From: Roseiflexus sp. RS-1
GTDB lineage: Bacteria > Chloroflexota > Chloroflexia > Chloroflexales > Roseiflexaceae
Assembly: GCF_000016665.1 (NCBI RefSeq)
Contig: NC_009523.1
Span: 3,905,501-3,969,500, forward strand
Reading direction: 5' to 3'
Length of the DNA stretch: 64,000 nt
Shown here one piece after another: positions 46,436-54,458 of the stretch (positions are counted from its first letter, which is position 1; the number at the start of each line of letters is the position of its first letter). The position numbers were made by a program, and so were the translations under genes. The notes beneath the pieces were generated by a model. The model was not told the origin of the DNA. It was given only the letters and a program-made list of their open reading frames with translations, and did not search any database.

Positions 46436-47896
46436 GTGACCGACCATTTTCATACGATCGTGATCGGCGCCGGTTCCGGCGGTTTAACCGTCGCCTATGG
46501 GCTTGCCAGCCTGGGCAAACCGGTCGCGTTGATCGAGGCGCGCCACGTTGGCGGAGATTGCACGAATACCGGCTGCATTCCATCGAAAACCCTCATCCAC
46601 CTCGCCGGTCGAGGCGACAGCAACGCCAGCGCCGTGCTCGCCGCAGTGCGTCGCAGGCGCGATGCCCTGCGCAACAAAGAGACGCGGGAGTTCGGCGCAG
46701 TCGCCAACCTGAGCCTGATATCCGGTCGTGCGCGTCTGGTCAGCCCGGAGCGAGTCGCCGTTACCCTGCCCGATGGTGGCGAGCGCATCCTGACAACACG
46801 CCACATTGTGCTGGCAACCGGTGCGCGACCGCGTATGATCGCCATTCCAGGGTTGCCAGCAGCGCGCGCCCTGACCAGTGAACGCATCTTTGAGATCGAC
46901 ACTGCGCCGCGCCATCTGGCAATCATCGGCGGGGGAGCGATTGGCGTCGAACTGGCGTTTGCGTTCCGTGACCTGGGCAGCCAGGTGAGCATCATCGACA
47001 TCGCCCCGCGGGTGCTGATCCGTCATCTTCCCGGCGTCTCCCGCGTGATTGAGGCGTCGCTGCACGCCAGAGGGATCGCGCTCCACCTGAACGCGCGCCC
47101 CCATTCCTACGACGAATCCACTCAGACCTTGCGCGTCGAACACGCCGGACGGGTCATGTCGCTGCACGACGTGGACTATGTGCTGATCGCTGTGGGTCGT
47201 GAACGCAACGTGGAGGGTCTGGGGCTGGAGACGGCCGGTGTACGATTCAGCACCCAGGCGGGGATCGAAACCGATGCGTATGGTCGCACGAATGTACGGA
47301 ATATCTATGCGGTCGGCGATGTGACTGCTACTTCTGCGTTCACCCATTCCGCCAATGCGCAGGGACGCCGCGTGGTGCAACAGATCGCCTTTCCCTGGTT
47401 GCCGCTGCGCACGCCTGAACCGTTCTATCCAGAGATTGTTTTTAGCAACCCGGAGGTGGCGACGACGGGGATGAAGCCGGAGCAGATTGCACAGCGCTAC
47501 CATCCGAATCTGGTCAGGCGAATCCATATCGATCTGGCAACGCAGACTGATCGCGGATATACTGACGAAGTGCATCATGGTTTCATTATGGTCGATGCGA
47601 TGCGTCTGACCGGCAAGATTCTCGGAGTGACGATTGTTGCGCCAAAAGCGTCGGAAATGATCTCTTTCTTTACACTGGCGATCCAGGAAGGCATCTCGAT
47701 GTACCGCCTGTATCGCACCGTCTACCCGTATCCGACGTTTTCCAGCGGAATCCAGAAGGCAACAGACATGTTCCTGCGCGACACGCTTACCAATCTGCGT
47801 GGCGAACTGAGCGCCTACCTGCGCTATCGCTGGTTCCAACGCCGTGGAGAAGCGTCGTTCGCCAGCGCGATTGATCGTCAGGCGCGGCAATCCTGA
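46436..47896 (+). CDS. FAD-dependent pyridine nucleotide-disulfide oxidoreductase (mercuric reductase/lipoamide dehydrogenase family)
   Basis: 486 residues from GTG 46436; an in-frame GTG at 46403 is an alternative. The FAD site is TIVIGAGSGGLTVAYGLA, the redox cysteine pair is GGDCTNTGCIPSK, the NAD(P)H site is LAIIGGGAIGVELAFAF and the second FAD site is NIYAVGDVTATSAFTHSA. There is no N-terminal HMA domain and no vicinal C-terminal cysteine pair, so mercury reduction is not supported. Genes of this subtype often stand near TVP38 genes, as here. The substrate is unknown. Confidence 0.87.
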   Translation: MTDHFHTIVIGAGSGGLTVAYGLASLGKPVALIEARHVGGDCTNTGCIPSKTLIHLAGRGDSNASAVLAAVRRRRDALRNKETREFGAVANLSLISGRARLVSPERVAVTLPDGGERILTTRHIVLATGARPRMIAIPGLPAARALTSERIFEIDTAPRHLAIIGGGAIGVELAFAFRDLGSQVSIIDIAPRVLIRHLPGVSRVIEASLHARGIALHLNARPHSYDESTQTLRVEHAGRVMSLHDVDYVLIAVGRERNVEGLGLETAGVRFSTQAGIETDAYGRTNVRNIYAVGDVTATSAFTHSANAQGRRVVQQIAFPWLPLRTPEPFYPEIVFSNPEVATTGMKPEQIAQRYHPNLVRRIHIDLATQTDRGYTDEVHHGFIMVDAMRLTGKILGVTIVAPKASEMISFFTLAIQEGISMYRLYRTVYPYPTFSSGIQKATDMFLRDTLTNLRGELSAYLRYRWFQRRGEASFASAIDRQARQS

Positions 47897-47965
47897 AGCC
47901 AGGTTGTGTTTCGCTTCGCCCTGTCAGGAGATGATCGGCGACTCCCCATTGCCCTGGATACCGTC

Positions 47966-48583
47966 ATGATCGACAAAACGCTGCGCGAGTCGAAAGATGC
48001 GCTGTTCACCTGGCTGGTACGCGGTCCTGTTCGCCAGATCCATCCCGCGGTCGTTACTGTTCTGGCGGCTGTCGTCGGTGTTGCGGCTGCCGTCGCCGCC
48101 TGGCAGAGCGCGTATGTGGCGGCGGTGTGTCTCTGGTTGATGAACCGCGCGCTCGATGGACTCGATGGCGCCATTGCGCGGGTTACAGGCACGCAGAGCG
48201 ATCTGGGAGCATACCTTGACATCATGCTCGATTATGTCGTCTATGCGGCCATACCGCTGGGATTGGCGCTCGCAAGCGGAGAATCCGCCGTTCTGCTGGC
48301 GCTGGCAGTGCTGCTGGGAAGTTTCTATCTCAACAGCGCAAGCTGGATGTATCTGGCGGCTATGTTGGAGAAGCGCAACGCTGGCGCTGCGTCGCGGGGC
48401 GAAACCACGTCGGTGACGATGCCAGCGGGGTTGATCGAAGGCGCCGAGACGATAGTGTTCTATACGCTCTTCCTGCTGTTTCCCAACGCTCTGGTTCTCT
48501 TGTTTTCGTTGATGGCGACGCTGGTGCTGGTCACCGCCAGTCAACGGGTAGGCTGGGCGCTGTGGCATATGAAAGATGGGTGA
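47966..48583 (+). CDS. CDP-alcohol phosphatidyltransferase family protein
   Basis: 205 residues. The signature D-G-x2-A-R-x8-G-x3-D-x3-D is complete in DGLDGAIARVTGTQSDLG followed by AYLDIMLD. Five to six membrane helices are visible. ATG 47966 starts MIDKTLRESKDALF, the usual opening; the frame is also open from a GTG at 47906. It joins an alcohol head group to a CDP-activated lipid, or the reverse. Head group and product cannot be told. It lies 69 bases after the oxidoreductase. Confidence 0.88.
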   Translation: MIDKTLRESKDALFTWLVRGPVRQIHPAVVTVLAAVVGVAAAVAAWQSAYVAAVCLWLMNRALDGLDGAIARVTGTQSDLGAYLDIMLDYVVYAAIPLGLALASGESAVLLALAVLLGSFYLNSASWMYLAAMLEKRNAGAASRGETTSVTMPAGLIEGAETIVFYTLFLLFPNALVLLFSLMATLVLVTASQRVGWALWHMKDG

Positions 48584-48651
48584 CTATAGAACATCGAAGA
48601 CGAATACGACGGCAATCTTCTAGCGAAATGCAACATGATTGAGCCACGTGC

Positions 48652-49290
48652 GTGCCGGGTGCGCGGGCGTCCCGCCTGCACGACCGTCTGAGGCGCACAA
48701 TCGGTGCGCGGGCGTCCTGCCCGCATGACCGTCTGAGGCGCGCAATCAATCGGTGCGCGGGCGTCCCGCCTGCACGACCGTCTGAGGCGCACAATGGGGG
48801 CGCGGGCGTCCCGCTCGCACGACCATCTGAGGCGCACAATCGGTGCGCGGGCGTCCCGCCCGCACGACCATCTGAGGCGCACAATCGGTGCGCGGGTGTC
48901 CCGCCCGCACGACCGTCTCAGGCGCACAATGGGGGCGCAGGCGTCCCGCCCGCACGACCGTCTGAGGCGCACAATCGGTGCGCGGGCGTCCCGCCCGCAC
49001 GACCGTCTGAGGCGCACAATCGGTGCGCGGGCGTCCTGCCCGCACGACCGTCTGAGGCGCGCAATCGGTGCGCGGGTGTCCCGCCCGCACGACCGTCTCA
49101 GGCGCACAATGGGGGCGCAGGCGTCCCGCCCGCACGACTGTCTCAGGCGCACAATCGGTGCGCGGGTGTCCCGCCTGCACGACCGTCTGAGGCGCACAAT
49201 GGGGGCACAGGCGTCCCGCCTGCACGACCGTCTGAGGCGCACAATGGGGGCGCAGGCGTCCCGCCCGCGTGACCGTCGGCGGCGCGCTGT
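48652..49290. repeat. 45-bp minisatellite, 13 or more units
   Basis: Unit: CCGTCTGAGGCGCACAATCG, GTGCGCGGGC, GTCCCGCCCGCACGA. Units start about every 45 bases from 48687 to 49229, with degenerate copies to about 49390. Each has a hairpin from GCGGGCG and CGCCCGC. A four-unit block (180 bases) is itself duplicated, since the variants at 48869 and 48914 recur at 49049 and 49094. Because 45 is a multiple of three, frames stay open on both strands; these are not counted as genes. Confidence 0.9.
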
Positions 49291-49449
49291 GAGTGCGCGG
49301 GCGTGCCGGGTGCGCGGGCGTCCCGCCCGCGTGACCGTCGGCGGCGCGCTGTGGGTGCGCGGGCGGGACGCCCGCATGCCCGTCGGATGCGCACAATTCC
49401 AGCAGTCAACTGTTTTGCACTTCACAGTAGAATAAAGACAGGGCGCTCA

Positions 49450-50265
49450 ATGCCACACCAATCATCTGCGCCACTCCATCGTCGGGATGGCTCTCTGGCG
49501 CATCACCGGCAAACGATCATCGCCAGCGCAATCTGGCTGGCGCTGGCGGGTGCATTTCTCGGCTACAGCCTGTCCAGCGGCGCATCCCCGACAGAGACGT
49601 TGCAGGCGGCGATCGATCTGCTGCGCACGCCGTTCGGACCGCTGATCTACATCCTGATCTATACCCTGCGTCCGCTGGCGTTCTTCTCCGCAGTGATCGT
49701 GACGCTGATCGGAGGTGCGATCTGGGGTCCGTTCTGGGGAACACTGTTTGCGATCATCGGCTCGAACATGTCGGCGACGCTGGCATACTGGTTTGGGCGG
49801 GCGTTTGGTTCTGGAGTCTTGCCCGAAGGGAAGGCAGGCGCGCTTGAGGGGATGGTTGGGCGCTACACCAGACGATTGCAGGCGAACGCCTTCAGCGCGA
49901 TCCTGATGATGCGTCTGATCTATCTGCCTTACGATCTGGTGAACTATCTGGCAGGTTTTTTACGCATCCCCTACCGCCCGTATCTCCTGGGATCGGTCAT
50001 CGGCGCACTGCCGGGCACGCTGACCTTTACGCTTGCTGGCGCTTCGCTCGCCCTGGACGATATTCTCGCCGGACGTTTCAGCATTTCGGTGGTGAACCCG
50101 TGGACGCTGGCATGCTCCGCCGGGTTGTTCGTTGCTGGCATTGTGATCGCGCGGATGCTGCGCCGCAAAGAACAGCAATTAACGACTCTGGTCGTGTCTG
50201 CCGACTCTCCACATGCGTCACCACCAACAGAGGATTCGTCGGGCACACTGGAACGCATACCCTGA
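49450..50265 (+). CDS. TVP38/TMEM64-family membrane protein
   Basis: 271 residues from ATG 49450; frame-open sequence upstream is minisatellite. The family block GGAIWGPFWGTLFAIIGSNM, then SATLAYWFGR, and MMRLIYLPYDLVNYLAGFLR are present. About six membrane helices. Related DedA/VTT proteins move phospholipids across membranes; the bacterial TVP38 role is not settled. The stop overlaps the start of the next gene (TGATG), so they are translationally coupled. Confidence 0.88.
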   Translation: MPHQSSAPLHRRDGSLAHHRQTIIASAIWLALAGAFLGYSLSSGASPTETLQAAIDLLRTPFGPLIYILIYTLRPLAFFSAVIVTLIGGAIWGPFWGTLFAIIGSNMSATLAYWFGRAFGSGVLPEGKAGALEGMVGRYTRRLQANAFSAILMMRLIYLPYDLVNYLAGFLRIPYRPYLLGSVIGALPGTLTFTLAGASLALDDILAGRFSISVVNPWTLACSAGLFVAGIVIARMLRRKEQQLTTLVVSADSPHASPPTEDSSGTLERIP

Positions 50266-51872
50266 TGGTCACACTGCACCAGAATCGCAACATGTCGCAG
50301 TCTGTCGTTCTGATCACCGGCGCAACGGACGGCATCGGTCGGGCGCTGACGCAGATCTATCGTGCGCGCGGGGCGCGGGTGCTCGGTATCGGGCGGCGCC
50401 CGGCGGAAGAGGTGTCGCCAGATCTGCGCAGTGACTATTGTCGTGTTGATCTGGCGCAACCGTTCGCTTCCGCGCTGGTTGCCGACGTTCTGCGGCAACG
50501 AGGCGTCGCCCGCCTTGATCGGCTCATCCACTGCGCCGGGATCGGCTCATACGGCGCGGTCGATGATCAGACGCCGGAAGCGATCGATGCGCTGCTGGAC
50601 GTGAACCTGCGCGCGCCGATTGCGCTCACCCACGCGCTGCTTCCGCTTCTGATCGCAGCACACGGACACGTGACGTTTATCGGGTCGATAGCGGCAGCAT
50701 TGCCCGCACCCAACTACGCAGTGTATGGCGCAACCAAAGCGGCGCTGGAAGGGTTTGCCCGCAGCCTGCGCGAAGAACTGCGCGGACGGGTCGGGGTTCA
50801 GATTGTGCATCCAGGCGCCACACGCACCGGCATGCACGCAAAATCCGGCGTGCCGCCCGACCGCGTCAATGCGCGTCGCTTTCCATCACCCATGTGGACG
50901 GCGGAGCGGATCGTGCGTGCTATCGAGCGGAACGCCGCAGTAACGACGATTGGATCGGTCAATCGCCTGCTGCGTCGTGTCGGCAGGCATGCGGGCGAAA
51001 TTGCGGACGCGGTTGCCGCTCGCCAGGTGGTCGCACCGCACCATACGATTGGCGATACGACCCATCCGCCAGGGATGCTTTCCACTGGCGGTCGGCGGCA
51101 CTGTGTTGTGACCGGCGGCGCAAATGGGATCGGACGCGCAGTTGTCGAACGGTATGCGCGTGACGGTTGGCTGGTGACGATCATCGACCGTGAAGCGCCG
51201 CAGATCAACCGCACCGTTCAGGATGCCACGACATTCATCCAGGCTGATCTTGCACATTCAGAAGGGATCGACCGGGCGTTACGCCATCTCGCCGCGCTTC
51301 CCGCCGCCGACGTTGTGGTGCAGAGCGCCGGAATCAATGCGGTTGGCGCGTTTGCAGCCAGTGCCATCGATGAACAACTGACCGTGATCGATGTCAACCT
51401 GCGCGCGCCGCTCCACCTGACCGCCGGACTGCTGCGTTTCGCACTGCTGGCGCCCCGCGCGACTCTCGTCTTTATCGCGTCGCTATCAGTCTACACTGGT
51501 TACCCCGGAGCGGCAGTCTACGCAGCAAGCAAAGATGGTTTGTCTTCATATGCGCGCAGTTTGCGGGTGGCGCTGGCGCAGCGGCATATGAACGTAATAA
51601 CGGTGTACCCCGGACCGACGCGCACCGCCCATGCGCGGCGCTACAGTCCCGACAACCGGCGCGAGAGTCGTCGGATGGCGCCGGAACGTGTGGCGGCGTG
51701 CATCGCAACTGCTGTCGAACGGCGTCGCGCCAGGGTGATTCCGGGCATAACCAACCAGGCGATTGCACTGATCGGAAGCGTGGCGCCGACGCTGACCATG
51801 TATGCCATGCGGAAAACGCTCTTCGAGCGTCTGGAAGCCGTATCCGGCGATGTGAAGGCGGGGCGACCATGA
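50265..51872 (+). CDS. double short-chain dehydrogenase/reductase fusion
   Basis: 535 residues with two complete SDR domains in one chain. Domain 1 starts VVLITGATDGIGRALTQIYR and has the catalytic YAVYGATKAALEG. Domain 2 starts HCVVTGGANGIGRAVVERYA at about residue 285 and has YPGAAVYAASKDG. Start ATG 50265 overlaps the TVP38 stop; ATG 50292 is a second choice. SDRs reduce or oxidise carbonyl or hydroxyl groups with NAD(P). The fused pair may do two consecutive steps on one lipid-like substrate, an inference from context. Confidence 0.87.
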   Translation: MVTLHQNRNMSQSVVLITGATDGIGRALTQIYRARGARVLGIGRRPAEEVSPDLRSDYCRVDLAQPFASALVADVLRQRGVARLDRLIHCAGIGSYGAVDDQTPEAIDALLDVNLRAPIALTHALLPLLIAAHGHVTFIGSIAAALPAPNYAVYGATKAALEGFARSLREELRGRVGVQIVHPGATRTGMHAKSGVPPDRVNARRFPSPMWTAERIVRAIERNAAVTTIGSVNRLLRRVGRHAGEIADAVAARQVVAPHHTIGDTTHPPGMLSTGGRRHCVVTGGANGIGRAVVERYARDGWLVTIIDREAPQINRTVQDATTFIQADLAHSEGIDRALRHLAALPAADVVVQSAGINAVGAFAASAIDEQLTVIDVNLRAPLHLTAGLLRFALLAPRATLVFIASLSVYTGYPGAAVYAASKDGLSSYARSLRVALAQRHMNVITVYPGPTRTAHARRYSPDNRRESRRMAPERVAACIATAVERRRARVIPGITNQAIALIGSVAPTLTMYAMRKTLFERLEAVSGDVKAGRP

Positions 51873-52984
51873 TCACGATCATCGGCGCCGGACCGGCGGG
51901 GCTTGCGATGGCTGCGGAACTGACGCGCCGCAATCGACCGTATCGCCTGATCGAACGGGGTCGTGTCGGCGAGGCGTGGCATCACCATTACGACCGCCTG
52001 CGACTGCATACGTTGAAGCATGTATCCGGGCTGCCCGGTTTTCCGATGCCTTCCCACTATCCCGACTTTCCGAGCCGCGCGCAGTTTCTGGAATACCTGC
52101 ACCAGTATGCGCAGCACTTCGATCTGCGCATCGAGGAAGGGATCGAACTGCGCCGCGCCGACATCGATGGTGATCGCTGGCGGCTCGATACCAGTTGCGG
52201 AGAAGCGGATGCGTCCGTGCTGGTGATGGCAACCGGCATCTGGAGTGCGCCGGTACGTCCCCGATTGCCGGGCGAAGAGCGTTTTGCCGGTCTGATCCTG
52301 CACAGCCGCGACTACCGCAACCCGCATATCTTTCGCGGGCAACGAGTGCTGGTGGTTGGCGCGGGCAACTCAGGCGCCGAAATCGCCGTCGATCTCGCCG
52401 GGCATGGCGTCGAGACGGCAATCGTCGTGCGCAGTGGCGTCGCTTTTGTGCCCAGACCACGATCCGCCGCCGGTATGCGTCTGGCTGCATGGTTGTTGCG
52501 CACCCTGCCGCCATGGTTGGGGGCGCGTTTGTTGCGGCGACGCAACTTTCAACATCTCGGTTTGCCGCTACCGCCAGGTTCGCCGCTCTTCCACTATCCT
52601 GTCGTCGGCTATGAATTGCCGCAGGCAGTTGCCCGGCGGCGGGTAGCCGTCTACCCCGGCGTGGCACAGATCGAATCCGGGAGCGTCGTCTTTCAGGATG
52701 GTCGCCGCGCTCCTTTCGACGCAATCATTCTGGCGACCGGGTACCGTCCGGCGCTGGACCCGGTGGCTCACCTGGTCACGTGCGATGCGAGCGGTCGCCC
52801 GGTTGTGGACCGATACTGGCGCGCGCGGCGCCATCCAACGCTGGTGTGTATCGGATACACCTACCCGACAACCGAAGGATGGCTCCAGGCGCTCGGTCGC
52901 GTGGTGCGCGCAGCGGCTCATGGCATCGCTACGCAGGCGGACACTACGCTGCACGACCGGCGCACCGCTGGCGCATTACGCTGA
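51869..52984 (+). CDS. flavin-containing monooxygenase-like protein
   Basis: 371 residues. The FAD motif is TIIGAGPAGLAMAAEL, the FMO identifying motif FAGLILHSRDY follows, and the NADPH motif is VLVVGAGNSGAEIAVDLA. The ATG-box ILATGYRPAL is also present. ATG 51869 overlaps the stop of the double SDR gene (ATGA), so the genes are coupled. It likely oxygenates a soft nucleophile or a carbonyl; together with the SDR fusion this suggests a small oxidation pathway near membrane-lipid genes. Confidence 0.88.
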   Translation: MITIIGAGPAGLAMAAELTRRNRPYRLIERGRVGEAWHHHYDRLRLHTLKHVSGLPGFPMPSHYPDFPSRAQFLEYLHQYAQHFDLRIEEGIELRRADIDGDRWRLDTSCGEADASVLVMATGIWSAPVRPRLPGEERFAGLILHSRDYRNPHIFRGQRVLVVGAGNSGAEIAVDLAGHGVETAIVVRSGVAFVPRPRSAAGMRLAAWLLRTLPPWLGARLLRRRNFQHLGLPLPPGSPLFHYPVVGYELPQAVARRRVAVYPGVAQIESGSVVFQDGRRAPFDAIILATGYRPALDPVAHLVTCDASGRPVVDRYWRARRHPTLVCIGYTYPTTEGWLQALGRVVRAAAHGIATQADTTLHDRRTAGALR

Positions 52985-53236
52985 TGGCATCAACGCCAGG
53001 GTCAACGTATCTGAGCACTGCTGTAAATGCTCAATCTTCGTACCGATAGGATTTGCTATCATTGCTCCTTCGGAGTATACCAGGATGCCAGGATGAAGGG
53101 CAGAGAGGTCACCACCGTTTTGAGGTGTACTAGCATGCTAGCATTCTAGCATCCTATTCTCAAACTGTGCTCTTCCCCCTTTCATTGTGGAGTAGTGTGG
53201 AGCGACCGGGATGAACGACGAGACGCAACCTGGCAT
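52985..53236. other. intergenic stretch after the monooxygenase
   Basis: No gene seen. It contains CTAGCATGCTAGCATTCTAG near 53130, a short CTAGCAT repeat. Confidence 0.45.
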
Positions 53237-53516
53237 ATGAAGATTGAGAATATAAACCGGTATTCGCCCCTGCCATCGGGCTCATGGAGATTGAGAAATA
53301 CATCCGGTATGCGCCTCTTGCCGTGGAACTGAACCCCTCGGCTATGCGAGGCGAAGCCCGCCTGCGCGGGCTTGCCAGCAGACCGCGTCAGCGGCCTTTG
53401 CCCTGCTCGCCAAGCCCTTCAGGGCGACGGCGCGCCGTGGAACTGAACCCCTCGGCTATGGAATGCAAAGCCCGCCTGCGCAGGCCAGACCGGATTATTT
53501 CTTCAAGGACCATATG
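53237..53516 (+). repeat. dispersed palindromic repeat, family A (several partial copies)
   Basis: GAAGATTGAGAATATAAACC, then GGAGATTGAGAAATACATCC, two blocks of GGAACTGAACCCCTCGGCTA, and cores GCGAAGCCCGCCTGCGCGGG and GCAAAGCCCGCCTGCGCAGG. It ends TCAAGGACCATATG. The copies look like nested insertions of the same family. Confidence 0.8.
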
Positions 53517-53569
53517 CCACTGCTCCCCGCGTGCTGCACAGGGGTGCTCCGCTTCCAGAGGACGAGGGC

Positions 53570-53695
53570 ATTCTTGAAAGGGTGGGTTTTTCGGGAAGCC
53601 TCTGCATTCTTTATCTCGTTTTTGGCGTCAGGACGCCCAAATTCCCCCTTCTCCCCTTGTAGGAGAAGGGGGTTGGGGGGATGAGGGGCAAAAGC
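53570..53695 (-). repeat. dispersed palindromic repeat, family B
   Basis: CCCCCTTCTCCCCTTGTAGG, then AGAAGGGGGTTGGGGGGATG and AGGGGCAA, preceded by CTCGTTTTTGGCGTC. The same blocks in the other direction form the tandem array at 62.9-63.5 kb. Confidence 0.75.
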
Positions 53696-53896
53696 GCACG
53701 GAAATGCAGAAAACCGCGCATCTCTCCCAGGAACTCTACTCTTGAGAGGGATGGTCAAAACCGGCGTCGTGCGGTGAACGTGGAAGTATCATATGTTCAG
53801 GGTTTCAGCGTGGTGAAACGTTGAACAGGCGCATGCTGCGCTTCAGGGGGCAGCGACGTTGTCGCTGCACGTTGGTGAGGGAAGGCGCCGGACGGA

Positions 53897-53927
53897 GATC
53901 GGGCGAAGGTATTCGCTTCGCCCGATC
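53897..53927 (-). terminator. terminator-like hairpin after yccF
   Basis: GATCGGGCGAAG (53897-53908) pairs perfectly with CTTCGCCCGATC (53916-53927). It lies 34 bases past the stop codon of the minus-strand gene. Confidence 0.55.
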
Positions 53928-53961
53928 AGAGGCGGGTACAGGCTAAAGTTCGTGTCGGGCG

Positions 53962-54381
53962 CTAGCGACGCGCCAGCGTGATGATCGCCGGCACACGGTC
54001 GAACATCCAGAACGCAACGACCATCCCGATCACGGAAGCGCACAACGCCCAGGCGAGCGCCAGCCACAGTGCGCTCAGCCACCATCCGATCAACACAAAC
54101 CAGACGGCGCGCAGGAGAAACGGCCGCTGCGGCACATCCGCGCGATAGGCGCGACCGCTGGCAATGATAAGATCGCTGCGCTGCGGCGCCAGCGTCACGA
54201 CCTGCGGCAGTCGGTTGAGCATCCACAATCCAAGCGGTAGACCGATGACGGTGACGCACAACACCCACGCGATTGCAGCCCAGATGCCGCTGAACCACAA
54301 TCCAAAGACGATAAAGTAGAGCGCGCGGATCAACAGGTTTGGTCCGCTGCGCTGCTCGATGACGATCGGTTGATGCTGCAT
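53962..54381 (-). CDS. yccF: YccF-domain membrane protein
   Basis: 139 residues with two copies of a YccF-like membrane unit: LIRALYFIVFGLWFSGIWAA then GLPLGLWMLNRLPQVVTL, and again LLRAVWFVLIGWWLSALWLA then MVVAFWMFDRVPAIITL. Each unit has two hydrophobic helices. Function unknown in the family. Transcribed from its own promoter region or with the transglutaminase gene 77 bases upstream. Confidence 0.85.
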   Translation of the reverse strand: MQHQPIVIEQRSGPNLLIRALYFIVFGLWFSGIWAAIAWVLCVTVIGLPLGLWMLNRLPQVVTLAPQRSDLIIASGRAYRADVPQRPFLLRAVWFVLIGWWLSALWLALAWALCASVIGMVVAFWMFDRVPAIITLARR

Positions 54382-54458
54382 TGCTTTGATCCTTTCCAGC
54401 GCACATGGCGCATCTGCATACCTGTAGAATCATACGCTGGTTATTGCCTGATGTTGCA

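Noticed and set aside
46436-47896. Mercuric reductase (merA)
   Set aside because: The general fold matches, but the C-terminal cysteine pair needed for mercury and any mer neighbours are absent.
48652-49290. CRISPR array
   Set aside because: Units are contiguous without unique spacers, and no cas gene is present.
48541-49435. Repeat proteins of about 200-290 residues on both strands
   Set aside because: The frames are open only because the 45-bp unit is a multiple of three with no stop; no start signal or neighbour supports translation.
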